Assembly (NCBI GenBank): GCA_018648445.1
Contig: JABGRG010000004.1
Coordinates: 1 to 40,759, forward strand
Length of the DNA stretch: 40,759 nucleotides
DNA from: Rhodospirillales bacterium
GTDB taxonomy: Bacteria > Pseudomonadota > Alphaproteobacteria > Rhodospirillales_A > JACZKS01
Reading direction: 5' to 3'
Part shown: one piece after another, positions 28,276 to 37,535 of the stretch
How the letters are laid out: each line of letters opens with the position of its first letter
Position numbering within the stretch: position 1 is the first letter of the stretch
Position numbers and translations under genes: made by a program
Notes under the pieces: generated by a model
The model's input: only the letters and a program-made list of their open reading frames with translations
The model's database searches: none
What the model was told of the DNA's origin: nothing

Positions 28276-28641
28276 ATGAGTAAAGACTTCCCCCAAATGG
28301 CCAAGGATCTGAGTGCGGCAATCTCCGTGATGCGCAAGGGCGCGACCGAGCCCATGGCCGCGTTTTCGGCGCTGGCCCAGGCAGCCACCAAATCCGGTGC
28401 GCTTGATCCCAAAACCAAGGAATTGATCGCCACCGCCATCGGCATCGCCGTGCGCTGCGACGGCTGCATCGCGTTTCATGTGAAGGCCGCGCGCAAACTG
28501 GGCGCGACCCGCGAAGAAATGCTCGAAACCATCGCCATGGCCATCTACATGGGCGGTGGACCGTCCATGGTGTACGGCGCCGAAACCCTTGAAGCCTGGG
28601 ACCAGTTCGAGGCCGCGGCGGAAGCGGAAGCCGCCGAATAA
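28276..28641 (+). CDS. Carboxymuconolactone decarboxylase / AhpD-like protein
   Basis: A 121-residue all-helical protein of the CMD/AhpD superfamily. The redox motif is C61-D-G-C64 followed by H68 (RCDGCIAFHVKAARKLG), which marks it as an AhpD-type thiol-disulfide or peroxidase-like member and not a true decarboxylase. It starts at the ATG after AGAGAGAG; a longer upstream reading is not supported. It is divergent from the SCO-like gene across 108 bp in which I see no confident promoter, and ends at a strong terminator shared with the convergent BI-1 gene. Confidence 0.9.
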   Translation: MSKDFPQMAKDLSAAISVMRKGATEPMAAFSALAQAATKSGALDPKTKELIATAIGIAVRCDGCIAFHVKAARKLGATREEMLETIAMAIYMGGGPSMVYGAETLEAWDQFEAAAEAEAAE

Positions 28642-28642
28642 T

Positions 28643-28681
28643 AAAAAACCCCCGGAAGGTTTTGCGTTCCGGGGGTTTTTT
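28643..28681. terminator. Bidirectional intrinsic terminator
   Basis: A 15-bp perfect inverted repeat: A-tract plus CCCCCGGAA (28643-28657), a 9-nt loop, then TTCCGGGGG plus T-tract (28667-28681). It has a U-tract in both directions and serves the AhpD-like gene on the plus strand and the BI-1 gene on the minus strand. Confidence 0.95.
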
Positions 28682-28697
28682 GTGTCTACGTGTTGCG

Positions 28698-29459
28698 CTA
28701 ACGGCGGTCGCCGAACAGCCGCAAAAGCATGATGAACAGGTTGATGAAGTCCAGATAAAGTGTGACCGCGCCCATGATCGCCTTTTTGGAGGCGACTTCC
28801 GAACCATCGGCTTCCGAATACATCAGCTTGATTTTCTGGGTGTCATAAGCCGTCAAACCGACGAAGACGATGACGCCGATGACCGAGATCACGAAATGCA
28901 TCATCGAGCTTTGCAGGAAGATGTTGACCAGCGTTGCGATGATGATGCCGATCAGCCCCATGAACATGAACTGGCCCATGCCGGTCAGGTCGCGCTTGGT
29001 GGTGTAGCCGAACAGGCTCATGCCCGCGAACGTTCCCGCCGTGATGAAGAAAACGCGGGCGATGCTGGTTCCGGTATAGGCCAGGAAAATGTGCGCCAGC
29101 GAAAGGCCCATGACGCCCGAGAAAGCCCAGAACACGGTTTGCGCCGTGGACGCCTTCATGCGGTTGATGCCCGCCGACAGGCCAAACACGAAGGCCAGCG
29201 GCGACAGCATGACGATCCACGCCAGAATGGTCGGGCTCATGCGGCCATCCGGTCCCACCGCGTAAAGCAGGTTAAGGATCGCAGGCGTGGATGAGGCCAG
29301 ATAGGCGACGATGCCGGTCAGGGCCAGGCCCGAGGCCATGTAGTTGTAGACCTTGAGCATGTATTCGCGCAGGCCGACGTCAATCTGCGCCGCGTCCGTC
29401 TGGGCGCGGTTCATGGTCTGGGTGCGAAGCTCAAACCTGTTATCGGGGCCGAGGGCCAT
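28698..29459 (-). CDS. Bax inhibitor-1/YccA family membrane protein
   Basis: A 253-residue integral membrane protein with seven hydrophobic helices, matching the BI-1/YbhL/YccA family. The most conserved part is near the C-terminus, GLTAYDTQKIKLMYSE, followed by the aspartate-containing last helix ALYLDFINLFIMLLRLFG. Bacterial homologues act as pH-dependent calcium leak channels or interact with FtsH, depending on the member. The start has AGGAGA 5-6 nt upstream. It is transcribed alone: own promoter-like sequence at 29502-29529 and shared terminator downstream. Confidence 0.92.
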   Translation of the reverse strand: MALGPDNRFELRTQTMNRAQTDAAQIDVGLREYMLKVYNYMASGLALTGIVAYLASSTPAILNLLYAVGPDGRMSPTILAWIVMLSPLAFVFGLSAGINRMKASTAQTVFWAFSGVMGLSLAHIFLAYTGTSIARVFFITAGTFAGMSLFGYTTKRDLTGMGQFMFMGLIGIIIATLVNIFLQSSMMHFVISVIGVIVFVGLTAYDTQKIKLMYSEADGSEVASKKAIMGAVTLYLDFINLFIMLLRLFGDRR

Positions 29460-29501
29460 GGGTGTCTCCTGTAAATCTCAAAAGTAAGGTGTCTTTTGCC
29501 T

Positions 29502-29529
29502 AATATGGCAGGAAGAATGGCTTTATCAA
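29502..29529 (-). promoter_or_regulatory. Possible promoter of the BI-1 gene
   Basis: On the minus strand TTGATA (29529-29524) and CATATT (29507-29502) are 16 bp apart. The -35 is five of six and the -10 four of six. It lies in the 78-bp gap after ybbP. Confidence 0.4.
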
Positions 29530-29537
29530 GGCAACAA

Positions 29538-32078
29538 TTATTCGTTACGCAGGTGGGGCGCCGCCTTCTGGCCCAGGGCGCGCCACGTTCCGGTGAAACC
29601 GACGGCCAGCGTCGCGGCCAGACAGGCCAGTACCGTGACGCCCACGGCCAGCGGGAAGAAGATGAATTCGCTTTGCATGAGGAAGACCATGACCGCCCAC
29701 GCGGTGATGGCGCCGATCACGGCTGCAATCAGGCCGGTGCACAGGCCCAGCACACCGTATTCCAGCAAGAAAGCGGCAAGGATGCGCGCCCGCGTCGCGC
29801 CCAGTACCTTGAAAACGACAGCATCGTAAATGCGCCGCCGCCGGGCCGCCGCCACCGCGCCCGCAAGCACCAACCCGCCCGCCAGCACGGTCACCGAAGC
29901 CGTCGCCCGAACCGCCACGCCGATGCCCGCCAGAATGTTGGAAACCGCTTCCAGCGCCTCGCGCACGCGAATGGACGAGACGTTGGAGTATTTGTCCGTC
30001 ACCGCCTTTTCGATTCTGGCCTCGGTCTCGGGCGAACCATGCACCGCGGCAATGTGGGTGTGCGGCGCGCCCTCCAGCGATCCCGGCGCGAAGATGACGG
30101 CGAAATCAAAGCGCAAGGACCGCCAGTCGATCTCGCGCAGGCTGACGATTTCGGCCTCAATCTCGCGGCCCAGAATGTTAAACGCCAGTTTGTCGCCCAG
30201 CCCGACGCCAAAGCCGCGCGCCAGTCCGGCGTCCAGCGAAATGATGGGCGGGCCGGAATAATCGGCGTCCCACCACTTCCCGGCGATAATCTTGGATTCC
30301 TTGGTCGGCGTGGCGGCGTAGGTCAATGCCCTGTCGCCGCGCACCGCCCAGCGCGATTCGGGTGCGACCTTGGCGTCTTCCACCGCGACGCCCGCGATGC
30401 GGATGATGCGTCCGCGCAGGCTGGGAACCCGGCGGTAGTTGCTGGCCCCTTCGGATCCCGTTACCGTTTCGTCGAAGGTGTCGACCTGATGGGGTTGAAC
30501 GTCGATAAAAAACAGCGCGGGCGCTTCCTTGGGCAGGCGTTCATCGACCTGCCGGGTCAGGTTTCCTTCAATCAGGACCACCGCCACCAGAACGGCCAGA
30601 CCAAGCCCTAAGGAAACGACGGTGGCGGGCGTTGAAGTGCCGGGCCGGTGAAGATTGGAAAGGGCCAGCCGCCATTCAGCGCCCCGTGGCCGGGGCATGC
30701 GAGCGGCCAGCCGCATAACGCCGCCGGCCGCCAGCCGCAAAACGGCAAAGGTCGCCGCCGCACCGCCGACAAACCACAAGGCCGAGCGCACATCGCTGGC
30801 CGTTCCCACCGTCAGAGCCGCCATCAGGGCCGCTCCGGCGAAGACCGTGACCATATAGGGCAGCCGTGGCCGCCCTTCCAAGGGTGCGATGAAGGCGCGG
30901 AACAAATTGGCGGCCGGAATTTCAAGCGCGCGCGCCAACGGCCACAAAGCGAAGGTCGCCGCCGTCAGAACGCCGAAACCGGCGGCGAGGATCAGCGGGA
31001 CCGCAAATATCCCGCCCTTTGGCTGCACCGGCAAAAGCCCCGATAGCGCCTCCATGGCCAGAACCGGCGCGGTTGCTCCGAACACCAGTCCGGCGACAAT
31101 GCCCAAAGCCGCCAGTCCCATGATTTGAAGCATGTAGATCGCAAAAACCAGACGTCCCGGCGCGCCCAGACATTTCAACGTGGCGATGGTGGCGGTTTTG
31201 CCATCGAGATAGCTTTTCGTCGCATTGCCGACGCCGATGCCGCCGACCAGAAGGGTGCTCAACCCGACGAAGGTCAGAAACAGTGTCAAGCGGCGGATAA
31301 AGCGGCGAACGCCGGGTGCGGCGTCGTCGACGCCGCGAATGCGCCATCCGGCCTGCGGATAGGCCGTCTTGATGGTTTCAATCCACGCGCTGACTTCGGT
31401 CTCGGCGGCGAGGGCCAGGCGGTAATAATAGCGGATCTGGCTGCCCGGCTGGACCAGTTGCGTGTCGGCCAGTGCAGCCGCAGCGATCAGGGCGCGCGGG
31501 CCGAAAGCGATGACGCTGGCGACGCGGTCGGGCTCGCGCGTAATGACGGCGCGGACCTCAAATTCGGCCTCGCCGACGCGAAGATGCGCACCCCGTTCAA
31601 TGCCCAGCTTGGTTAGCAAATTGGCGTCCACGGCCACGCCCCAGACGCCGTCGCGGCGGCCCAGCAAATCGGATCGTTCGGAGGGTGGGTCGGTTTGCAG
31701 CGAGCCGGTCAGCGGATAGGCGGCATCTACCGCTTTCAGTTCCACCAGCGCGCGGCTGTCCACGCCGCCAACGGGCCGGGCCATGGCGCGCATGCGGACC
31801 GTTGTCGAAAGTTCGGTCGAATGGTCACGCAAATAGGCCAATTGTTCGGCGGTGGCTGCACGGTGCTGCAGGCGCAATTCCACATCTCCGCCCAGCAGGG
31901 TCCGGGCGTCGGCGCGCAGGCCCTCGACCACCGATGAACTGATAGAGCCGACCCCGGCAATGGCCGCGACACCCAATGCCAGACAGGCGATGAATATCCG
32001 AAAACCGCGAAAGCCGCTTCGCAAGCCGCCCCTGAGTTCGCGTCTGGCAAGGCGGACGGCAAGGCCAAAACCGTTCAC
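29538..32078 (-). CDS. ybbP: ABC transporter permease, YbbP family
   Basis: An 846-residue permease with an N-terminal membrane helix (FIACLALGVAAIAGVGS), a large periplasmic domain, and two FtsX-type four-helix blocks separated by a second extracytoplasmic domain, the arrangement of YbbP and related MacB/LolC-superfamily permeases. The family helix motif VGGIGVGNATKSYLDGKTATIATLKCLGA is the coupling region facing the ATPase. The start is GTG, overlapping the ybbA stop as GTGA. With ybbA and the divergent tesA it reproduces a widely conserved proteobacterial arrangement; a role in moving lipids or small molecules across the envelope is suspected, not proven. Confidence 0.92.
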   Translation of the reverse strand: MNGFGLAVRLARRELRGGLRSGFRGFRIFIACLALGVAAIAGVGSISSSVVEGLRADARTLLGGDVELRLQHRAATAEQLAYLRDHSTELSTTVRMRAMARPVGGVDSRALVELKAVDAAYPLTGSLQTDPPSERSDLLGRRDGVWGVAVDANLLTKLGIERGAHLRVGEAEFEVRAVITREPDRVASVIAFGPRALIAAAALADTQLVQPGSQIRYYYRLALAAETEVSAWIETIKTAYPQAGWRIRGVDDAAPGVRRFIRRLTLFLTFVGLSTLLVGGIGVGNATKSYLDGKTATIATLKCLGAPGRLVFAIYMLQIMGLAALGIVAGLVFGATAPVLAMEALSGLLPVQPKGGIFAVPLILAAGFGVLTAATFALWPLARALEIPAANLFRAFIAPLEGRPRLPYMVTVFAGAALMAALTVGTASDVRSALWFVGGAAATFAVLRLAAGGVMRLAARMPRPRGAEWRLALSNLHRPGTSTPATVVSLGLGLAVLVAVVLIEGNLTRQVDERLPKEAPALFFIDVQPHQVDTFDETVTGSEGASNYRRVPSLRGRIIRIAGVAVEDAKVAPESRWAVRGDRALTYAATPTKESKIIAGKWWDADYSGPPIISLDAGLARGFGVGLGDKLAFNILGREIEAEIVSLREIDWRSLRFDFAVIFAPGSLEGAPHTHIAAVHGSPETEARIEKAVTDKYSNVSSIRVREALEAVSNILAGIGVAVRATASVTVLAGGLVLAGAVAAARRRRIYDAVVFKVLGATRARILAAFLLEYGVLGLCTGLIAAVIGAITAWAVMVFLMQSEFIFFPLAVGVTVLACLAATLAVGFTGTWRALGQKAAPHLRNE

Positions 32079-32797
32079 GCCACCCCCCGCTTCACAGGCA
32101 CCCGTTCATCTTCGGCAATGCGGCCGTCGGCCAGCCGGATGACCCGCGTGCAGCGCTCGGTCAGCGCCGCCTCATGAGTGATCAGAACCAATGTGGTGTT
32201 TTTTCGGGCATGCAGGTCGAACAGGGCATCCATGACCGTTTCGCCGGTGGCGGCATCCAGGTTGCCGGTCGGTTCGTCGGCCAGCAGAATGGACGGTTCG
32301 GCGACGAAAGCGCGGGCAAGCGCCACGCGCTGCTGCTCGCCGCCGGAAAGCTGGCCCGGATAATGGGTCAGACGATGACCCAGCCCGACCGCTTCCAGAT
32401 TGGCTTCGGCCTGCGCGAAGGCGTCATCGCGGCCCGCGAATTCCAGCGGAATGGCGACGTTTTCCAATGCCGTCATGGTTGGCACCAGATGAAAATTTTG
32501 GAAAACGATGCCCACATGGTCGCGCCTAAAAAGCGCCAGTTCGTCCTCGTTCAGCCCGCCTAAGCCGACGCCCGCCACATGGATCGCGCCGCCGGTGGCG
32601 CGTTCCAGCCCGGCGATGACCATCAGCATGCTGGTCTTGCCCGACCCCGACGGGCCGATGACGCCCAGAGTTTCACCGGGCTCCACGGAAAGATCGATGC
32701 CTTTCAGGATATTGACCTCACCCGCCGTGCTAGGCAGTGTAAGGCGGACGTCGTTCAGACGAAGAGCGCCGCCGCTATTCTGGGTTTGGTCGGTCAC
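32075..32797 (-). CDS. ybbA: ABC transporter ATP-binding protein, YbbA family
   Basis: A 240-residue ATPase of the LolD/MacB type. Walker A is GPSGSGKTS at 48-56, the Q-loop is in [19 protein letters not shown], the signature is [14 protein letters not shown] and Walker B is [12 protein letters not shown]. It pairs with the YbbP permease through the GTGA overlap. The gap to the divergent tesA gene is only 15 bp, or 42 bp if the second tesA start is used, so the two promoters must overlap coding sequence or each other. Confidence 0.94.
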   Translation of the reverse strand: MTDQTQNSGGALRLNDVRLTLPSTAGEVNILKGIDLSVEPGETLGVIGPSGSGKTSMLMVIAGLERATGGAIHVAGVGLGGLNEDELALFRRDHVGIVFQNFHLVPTMTALENVAIPLEFAGRDDAFAQAEANLEAVGLGHRLTHYPGQLSGGEQQRVALARAFVAEPSILLADEPTGNLDAATGETVMDALFDLHARKNTTLVLITHEAALTERCTRVIRLADGRIAEDERVPVKRGVA

Positions 32798-32812
32798 GTG
32801 GGACTCCGGTTA

Positions 32813-33469
32813 ATGAGGCACAGTTTCGGATATGGCCTGATGAGGCTGTTTGTCAACGCGTTCGTCATCTTTGCGTGCCTTGCCGCATGGCCCGCAGCCG
32901 CTGAGGTTACACGCATCATAGCGCTGGGCGATAGTCTGACAGCCGGGTACGGTCTGGCGCGTCCGGTCTCCTTCACTGAGCGTTTGCAATGGGCGCTGCG
33001 AAACGCGGGTGTTCAGGCCATTGTCGAAAACGCGGGTGTATCAGGCGACACCAGCGCCGGTGGGCTGGCGCGGCTGGACTGGGCGCTCGCCCCGAAAGCC
33101 GGGAAACCTGCCGACGCGCTGATTGTCGAGCTGGGCGCCAATGACGGTCTGCGCGGCATAGACCCCGCATCCACCGAGAAAAACCTGGACGCCATCATTC
33201 AAAAAGCCAGGGCGCGCGGTCTGCCCGTGCTTCTTGCCGGGATGATGGCACCGCCCAATCTGGGGCGGGAATACGGGGCTGAATTCAACGGGATTTTTCC
33301 GCGCCTTGCCAACAAACACGGGGTTGCCCTGTATCCGTTTTTTCTGGACGGCGTGGCTGCTATTTCCCATTTAAATCAAAGGGATGGCATTCATCCGAAT
33401 GCGGCCGGGGTCGATGTGATTGTAAAGCGCATGCTGCCGCATGTAAAAAAACTGATCACCGCTCCCTAA
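32813..33469 (+). CDS. tesA: Arylesterase / acyl-CoA thioesterase I (GDSL hydrolase)
   Basis: A 218-residue periplasmic SGNH/GDSL hydrolase (TesA/ApeA/PldC type) acting on lysophospholipids, aryl esters or acyl-CoA. Block I is IALGDSLTAGYG with the nucleophilic serine, block II has the glycine in ENAGVSGDTS, block III is GANDG, and block V is DGIHPN with the Asp-His pair. The signal peptide is MRLFVNAFVIFACLAAWPAAA, so the methionine at 32840 is probably the functional start; the ATG at 32813 adds nine residues. Divergence from ybbA-ybbP is conserved in proteobacteria. Confidence 0.94.
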   Translation: MRHSFGYGLMRLFVNAFVIFACLAAWPAAAEVTRIIALGDSLTAGYGLARPVSFTERLQWALRNAGVQAIVENAGVSGDTSAGGLARLDWALAPKAGKPADALIVELGANDGLRGIDPASTEKNLDAIIQKARARGLPVLLAGMMAPPNLGREYGAEFNGIFPRLANKHGVALYPFFLDGVAAISHLNQRDGIHPNAAGVDVIVKRMLPHVKKLITAP

Positions 33470-33519
33470 TGCCGGGGATCATGGGCTATGATGGGTATGA
33501 AACGTAAGGTAGCCGGATA

Positions 33520-34635
33520 ATGAAACCGTTCAAGGTTGCCCATGCGAGCGCGGAAAATTGGGCGCAAGCGACCAAGGCGTGCACGGATATCGTTGCCGAT
33601 CTCGCCGACGACGCGACCCTGGGGTTTGTCTACGTCACCGACGCCTTTGCCGAAGACCTTGCCAGCATTTTGACCTACCTGCGCCAGAAAACCGGTGTCG
33701 TGAATTGGACCGGCACCGTCGGCATGGGGATTTGCGCGGGCGGCCGGGAATATTTCGACAAACCCGCCGTCGCCATCATGCTGGCCGAATTGGACGAGGA
33801 CGACTTCCGCCTGTTTCCCTCGATCACGGAAGGCGTGGATCAGCTTCCGGAAGAAACCCGCCGCTGGATCGCTTCCACCTCGCCCATAATCGGTCTGGTT
33901 CATGCCGATCCGGGCCACGAGGAATTGCCCGAATTGATCGACGATCTGGCGGCGGACACATCGACCTTTCTGGTCGGTGGGCTGACCTCGTCGCGTGAAG
34001 CCCATCATCAGGTTGCGGGGCGCATTACCGGAGGCGGCGTGTCGGGTGTCTTTTTCGCGCCGCGCATTGAAGTCGCCACGGGATTGAGCCAGGGCTGCGT
34101 CCCCATCGCCCAAAGCCACGAGATTTCCGATTGCGTGGATAATGTCATCATCGGACTGGACGGACGGCGTGCGCTCGATGTCCTGAAAGAGGACGTCGGC
34201 GCGGAAATGGCCGCCGACATATCCCAGATCGGTGGACTCATTCATGCGGCGCTGCCGATCCACGGATCGGATACCGGCGATTATCTGGTCCGCAATCTCA
34301 TCGGCATCGACCCCGAACGCGGATGGCTGGCCATTGCCGAGCAGATCGAACCGGGTGAGCGAATCATATTCGTGCGCCGCGACCCGAAAAGTGCCGCCGA
34401 GAACCTGGGCCGCATGCTGGATCGCTTGAGAAAACGTCTGGGCCGTCCGCCCCGGGGCGGTGTCTACGTTTCATGCGTGGCGCGCGGGCCGAACATGTTC
34501 GGCGACGCCGACGGCGAAATGGGCATGATCCAAAACACGCTCGGCGACTTCCCGTTGATCGGTTTTTATGCGGGCGGCGAGGTTTCGTTCAACCGCCTTT
34601 ACACATATACCGGTGTGCTGACTCTTTTCCTGTAG
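33520..34635 (+). CDS. FIST domain protein
   Basis: A 371-residue protein made of FIST N (about 25-220) and FIST C (about 225-360) domains. FIST domains are predicted small-ligand sensors, usually found next to or fused with signalling modules. The conserved C-terminal signature is IGFYAGGEVSFNRLYTYTGVLTLF, and the centre shows LVGGLTSSREAHHQVAGR. There is no membrane segment or output domain, so it is a stand-alone cytoplasmic version. It follows tesA by 50 bp and is 6 bp ahead of thpR; no signalling gene is nearby. Confidence 0.9.
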   Translation: MKPFKVAHASAENWAQATKACTDIVADLADDATLGFVYVTDAFAEDLASILTYLRQKTGVVNWTGTVGMGICAGGREYFDKPAVAIMLAELDEDDFRLFPSITEGVDQLPEETRRWIASTSPIIGLVHADPGHEELPELIDDLAADTSTFLVGGLTSSREAHHQVAGRITGGGVSGVFFAPRIEVATGLSQGCVPIAQSHEISDCVDNVIIGLDGRRALDVLKEDVGAEMAADISQIGGLIHAALPIHGSDTGDYLVRNLIGIDPERGWLAIAEQIEPGERIIFVRRDPKSAAENLGRMLDRLRKRLGRPPRGGVYVSCVARGPNMFGDADGEMGMIQNTLGDFPLIGFYAGGEVSFNRLYTYTGVLTLFL

Positions 34636-34641
34636 GGCGCC

Positions 34642-35181
34642 ATGCGAATATTTGTTGGCATTCCTCTTCCCGAAGACATTCGCGAACGCTTGGGCGGCCT
34701 TTGTTCGGGCTTGCCGCGGGCGCGCTGGATCAGTCCGGAAAACATGCACGTCACGTTGCGTTTTATCGGCGAGACCGATGACGCCATGGCCGAGGATGTG
34801 GACGTAGCCCTTGGCGCAATTCGCCTGCCGCCCTTCGAAATTTCGTTTTCCAACGTCGGCTTTTTCGAGCGGGGCCGCAAAGTGCACACGCTCTGGGCCG
34901 GGGTCGAGGAGGGAAAAACCGTCGGCCAATTGCGCGACAAGGTGGAAAACGCCGTGGTGCGAGTCGGTTTCGAGTCCGAAAAGCGCAAGTTCAAGGCCCA
35001 TGTCACGCTGGCGCGCCTGCGTGGCGTTCCGGCGCGCCGGGTCAGCGAATACCTGCACGTGCGCGACGGCTTTTTCGCCGGTCCCTTTCTGGCCGAACGC
35101 TTTACGTTGTTTCGCAGCCATCTGGGGCGCGGCGGGGCGCACTACGAAGTGCTGGCCGATTATCCGCTGGACGGCGTTTGA
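34642..35181 (+). CDS. thpR: RNA 2',3'-cyclic phosphodiesterase
   Basis: A 179-residue 2H phosphoesterase (LigT/ThpR) that opens 2',3'-cyclic phosphate ends of RNA. The two catalytic HxT motifs are H36-V-T-L in ENMHVTLRFIGE and H120-V-T-L in KAHVTLARLRG. It starts MRIFVGIPLPEDIRERL, typical for the family. It sits 6 bp behind the FIST gene and its 3' end overlaps the convergent HAD gene by 22 bp. Confidence 0.94.
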   Translation: MRIFVGIPLPEDIRERLGGLCSGLPRARWISPENMHVTLRFIGETDDAMAEDVDVALGAIRLPPFEISFSNVGFFERGRKVHTLWAGVEEGKTVGQLRDKVENAVVRVGFESEKRKFKAHVTLARLRGVPARRVSEYLHVRDGFFAGPFLAERFTLFRSHLGRGGAHYEVLADYPLDGV

Positions 35182-35834
35182 ATTCCCAACAATTCGGGTA
35201 ACCGAGCCATGTTTTCGAACACCAGGCCGGCTCCCGCCTTGTGCAGCATTTGCATGTAGCCGGGGCCGCAGTGGCCGCCGCCGGCGAATCCGAACACCTG
35301 CATTCCGGCATCTAGCCCGCCGCGAATGCCCGCTTCGGCGTCCTCGACAACGACGCAGCGTGCCGGGTCGACGCCCATTTGCCGGGCCGCATAAAGAAAA
35401 ATGTCGGGCGCGGGCTTGCCCTTGGCGACCAGGGACGTGCTGAAAAGGTGGGGTTCGAAAAACTCCATCAGGCCGGTGGTTTGAAGGGAGTTTTCGATCT
35501 TCTCCGGCACCCCGCTTGATGCCACGCAGACCGGAATGTCGATTTTGCGCAGCGCGTCGGCGACGCCGGGAACGGCCTCCAGTTCGCGGGCGAAAACGCC
35601 AAGATCATGAGCGCGCACGGTTTCCTCGAAATCCTCGGGCAGTTTCTTTCCCCAGTCTTTTTCGACCGCTGTTTTGAGCGAAGCCAGACTGATTCCGGTG
35701 TAACGATCCCGGCATTGCTGGGCGGTAATGGGGTAGCCTTCGCGTGTCAGCCGCGTCGCCATCAGGCGGCTGGCCAGCATTTCGCTGTCCACCAGAACGC
35801 CATCGCAATCGAAAATAACGAGATCAGCAGCCAT
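35160..35834 (-). CDS. HAD-superfamily phosphatase (subfamily IA)
   Basis: A 224-residue HAD hydrolase. Motif I is FDCDGVLVDS with nucleophile D9 and acid/base D11; motif II is VCVASSG; the motif III lysine is in VAKGKPAPDIF; motif IV is VVEDAEAG. The helical cap lies between motifs I and II, as in beta-phosphoglucomutase and small sugar-phosphate phosphatases such as YieH. The substrate is unknown. I place the start at the ATG 35832-35834, giving an 11-bp overlap with the upstream kinase gene. Being the last gene of a run with a phosphatase and two ketosamine kinases, a sugar phosphate released from glycated amines is a reasonable substrate guess. Confidence 0.88.
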   Translation of the reverse strand: MAADLVIFDCDGVLVDSEMLASRLMATRLTREGYPITAQQCRDRYTGISLASLKTAVEKDWGKKLPEDFEETVRAHDLGVFARELEAVPGVADALRKIDIPVCVASSGVPEKIENSLQTTGLMEFFEPHLFSTSLVAKGKPAPDIFLYAARQMGVDPARCVVVEDAEAGIRGGLDAGMQVFGFAGGGHCGPGYMQMLHKAGAGLVFENMARLPELLGIQTPSSG

Positions 35835-36678
35835 AGTGGTCCAAGGTATCTGACGTTGCTTGAATATATGAGCCGCCAAACAGGCGCACGTGGATCAACA
35901 GATGATAGAGGTTATAGAGATGAACGCGCTCGTCGAAAAACCCCGGCTGAATGGGGCGGATTTCGTGATAGCGCACGAAGAACGGTTTGCCGAAAGTGCC
36001 GAACAGGGTCGAATAGGCCAGTTCCTGTTCGTCATGGGCGAAGTAGCAGGATGGATCGACGAACGCCGCGACCTTCCCGTTGTTGCACAAGACATTTCCG
36101 GTCCACATGTCGCCGTGGATAAGGGCCGGCTGCTCGGGTTCGAAAAGCCATTGATCCAGCCGGTCCATGAGGCGTTCCAGCCGCGGCACGAACTCGCGTG
36201 CCAGTTTGCCTGAATCGACGGCCGCCTGCATGGTGTGGCGCAGGCGGTGTTCGCGAAAGAACTCGACCCAGCTTTCGGTCCAGGGTGCCGGCTTCAAAAG
36301 GCCGCCCGATAGCGACCCCTGATCGAAACCGTAGGCGTCCGCTGAAATATTGTGCAGGTCGGCCAGCAACTCGGCGGCGTGGGTCTGGGCTTGCGCCGTG
36401 ATGCCGCCGTCAGTGGGAATGAAACTGATGATCAGAACGCTGGCGTCGGCGTGAAGCACGTCGGGCACCGGCAAATTGGTGTATTCCGCCAGATAGCGCA
36501 GGCGGTGGGCCTCTTGCATCAGGCCGGTGCTTTCATCTCCGAGTTTGATGACGACCCGTTCGCCGTCGGCCAGATCGACGCGCATGACGTCGGACACGCA
36601 GCCGCCTTGCAGGGCCTGAAATTCCACCGGCGGCGCGCCTGTGGCCATCTGGATCGTTTCGCGGATATCTTGTCGCAT
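35824..36678 (-). CDS. Fructosamine/ketosamine-3-kinase family protein (copy A)
   Basis: A 284-residue kinase of the fructosamine-3-kinase/YniA family, which phosphorylates sugars attached to protein lysines so that the adduct falls off. The P-loop is LQGGCVSDVMRV with C27, the ATP-binding lysine K45 is in VVIKLGD, the catalytic loop is [10 protein letters not shown] (D190), and the metal-binding aspartate is D208 in [16 protein letters not shown] is the following family block. I chose the ATG at 36676-36678; a GTG 15 bp upstream (36693) is possible and would overlap the preceding stop. It is the second of two adjacent paralogues, both ending in Gly-Cys. Confidence 0.9.
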   Translation of the reverse strand: MRQDIRETIQMATGAPPVEFQALQGGCVSDVMRVDLADGERVVIKLGDESTGLMQEAHRLRYLAEYTNLPVPDVLHADASVLIISFIPTDGGITAQAQTHAAELLADLHNISADAYGFDQGSLSGGLLKPAPWTESWVEFFREHRLRHTMQAAVDSGKLAREFVPRLERLMDRLDQWLFEPEQPALIHGDMWTGNVLCNNGKVAAFVDPSCYFAHDEQELAYSTLFGTFGKPFFVRYHEIRPIQPGFFDERVHLYNLYHLLIHVRLFGGSYIQATSDTLDHYGC

Positions 36679-36686
36679 CTTTTTTT

Positions 36687-37535
36687 CTAGCACCCCAGTT
36701 GGGACAATGTGCGTTCAACCGAGCCCACGTAAGAACCGCCGAACAGGCGCACGTGGACCAAAAGCGGATAGAGATTATACAGATCGCGCCGTTCTTCGAA
36801 AAAACCGGCCGCGATGGGCCGAAGGTCATTGTAGCGCGAAAAGAACGCCTGACCAAAGGTGCCGAACAGGGTGCTGAAGGCCAGTTCGATTTCGGGGTCG
36901 CCGAAATAGACGGCGGGGTCGATGAAACCGGCAATGCGTCCGTTTTTGCAAAGCACGTTGCCGGTCCACATATCGCCGTGCAGGAGCGACGGATATTCGG
37001 GTTCCTCGATCCAGCGGTCCAGCTTTCCGGCCAGCGCGGTGACGCGATCCATCAGGCGGTGCGGCATTCGGCCCGCGTCCAGCGCCTCTCGGGCCATGTA
37101 CAGCAATCGGTGTTGGGCGAAAAAGTCCAGCCAGCGCTGGGTTTGCGGGTTGGGTTGATGCAGCCCGCCGATCAGCGTGTCGAAATCGAACCCAAACGCT
37201 TCGCCGCGCACGTTGTGCAGGTCGGCCAGCAGTTCGGCGGCGTGGGTTTGGGCCTCAGCGGTGATACCCCCCGCCGTGTCGATGTACGCCATCAACAAAA
37301 GCGTGTCTTCCGCGTGCACAACGTCCGGCACGGGCAGGTTACTCAGGCTGCCCAGGCATTGGAGCATCATGCCTTCGATGGCGAGCCCGCTTCCGACATT
37401 ACCCGTTTTAGCGACAAGCCGTTTTCCGTTGGCCAGATCGACCCGGTAAACCTCGCCCACGCAGCCGCCGCTCAAGGGCGAAATGCGCTCGACCGGGACG
37501 CCGGTGATGTCGTGGATGACGGCTTTGAGGCTCAC
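36687..37535 (-). CDS. Fructosamine/ketosamine-3-kinase family protein (copy B)
   Basis: A 282-residue paralogue of the gene directly downstream. P-loop [12 protein letters not shown] has C25, the ATP lysine is K43 in LVAKTGN, the catalytic loop is [10 protein letters not shown] (D188), and the metal site is D206 in [10 protein letters not shown]. Shared blocks with copy A include [26 protein letters not shown] and HVRLFGGSY segments, so they arose by tandem duplication, but identity is only moderate and the duplication is old. The start is GTG overlapping the phosphatase stop (GTGA), which implies coupled translation. Confidence 0.92.
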   Translation of the reverse strand: MSLKAVIHDITGVPVERISPLSGGCVGEVYRVDLANGKRLVAKTGNVGSGLAIEGMMLQCLGSLSNLPVPDVVHAEDTLLLMAYIDTAGGITAEAQTHAAELLADLHNVRGEAFGFDFDTLIGGLHQPNPQTQRWLDFFAQHRLLYMAREALDAGRMPHRLMDRVTALAGKLDRWIEEPEYPSLLHGDMWTGNVLCKNGRIAGFIDPAVYFGDPEIELAFSTLFGTFGQAFFSRYNDLRPIAAGFFEERRDLYNLYPLLVHVRLFGGSYVGSVERTLSQLGC

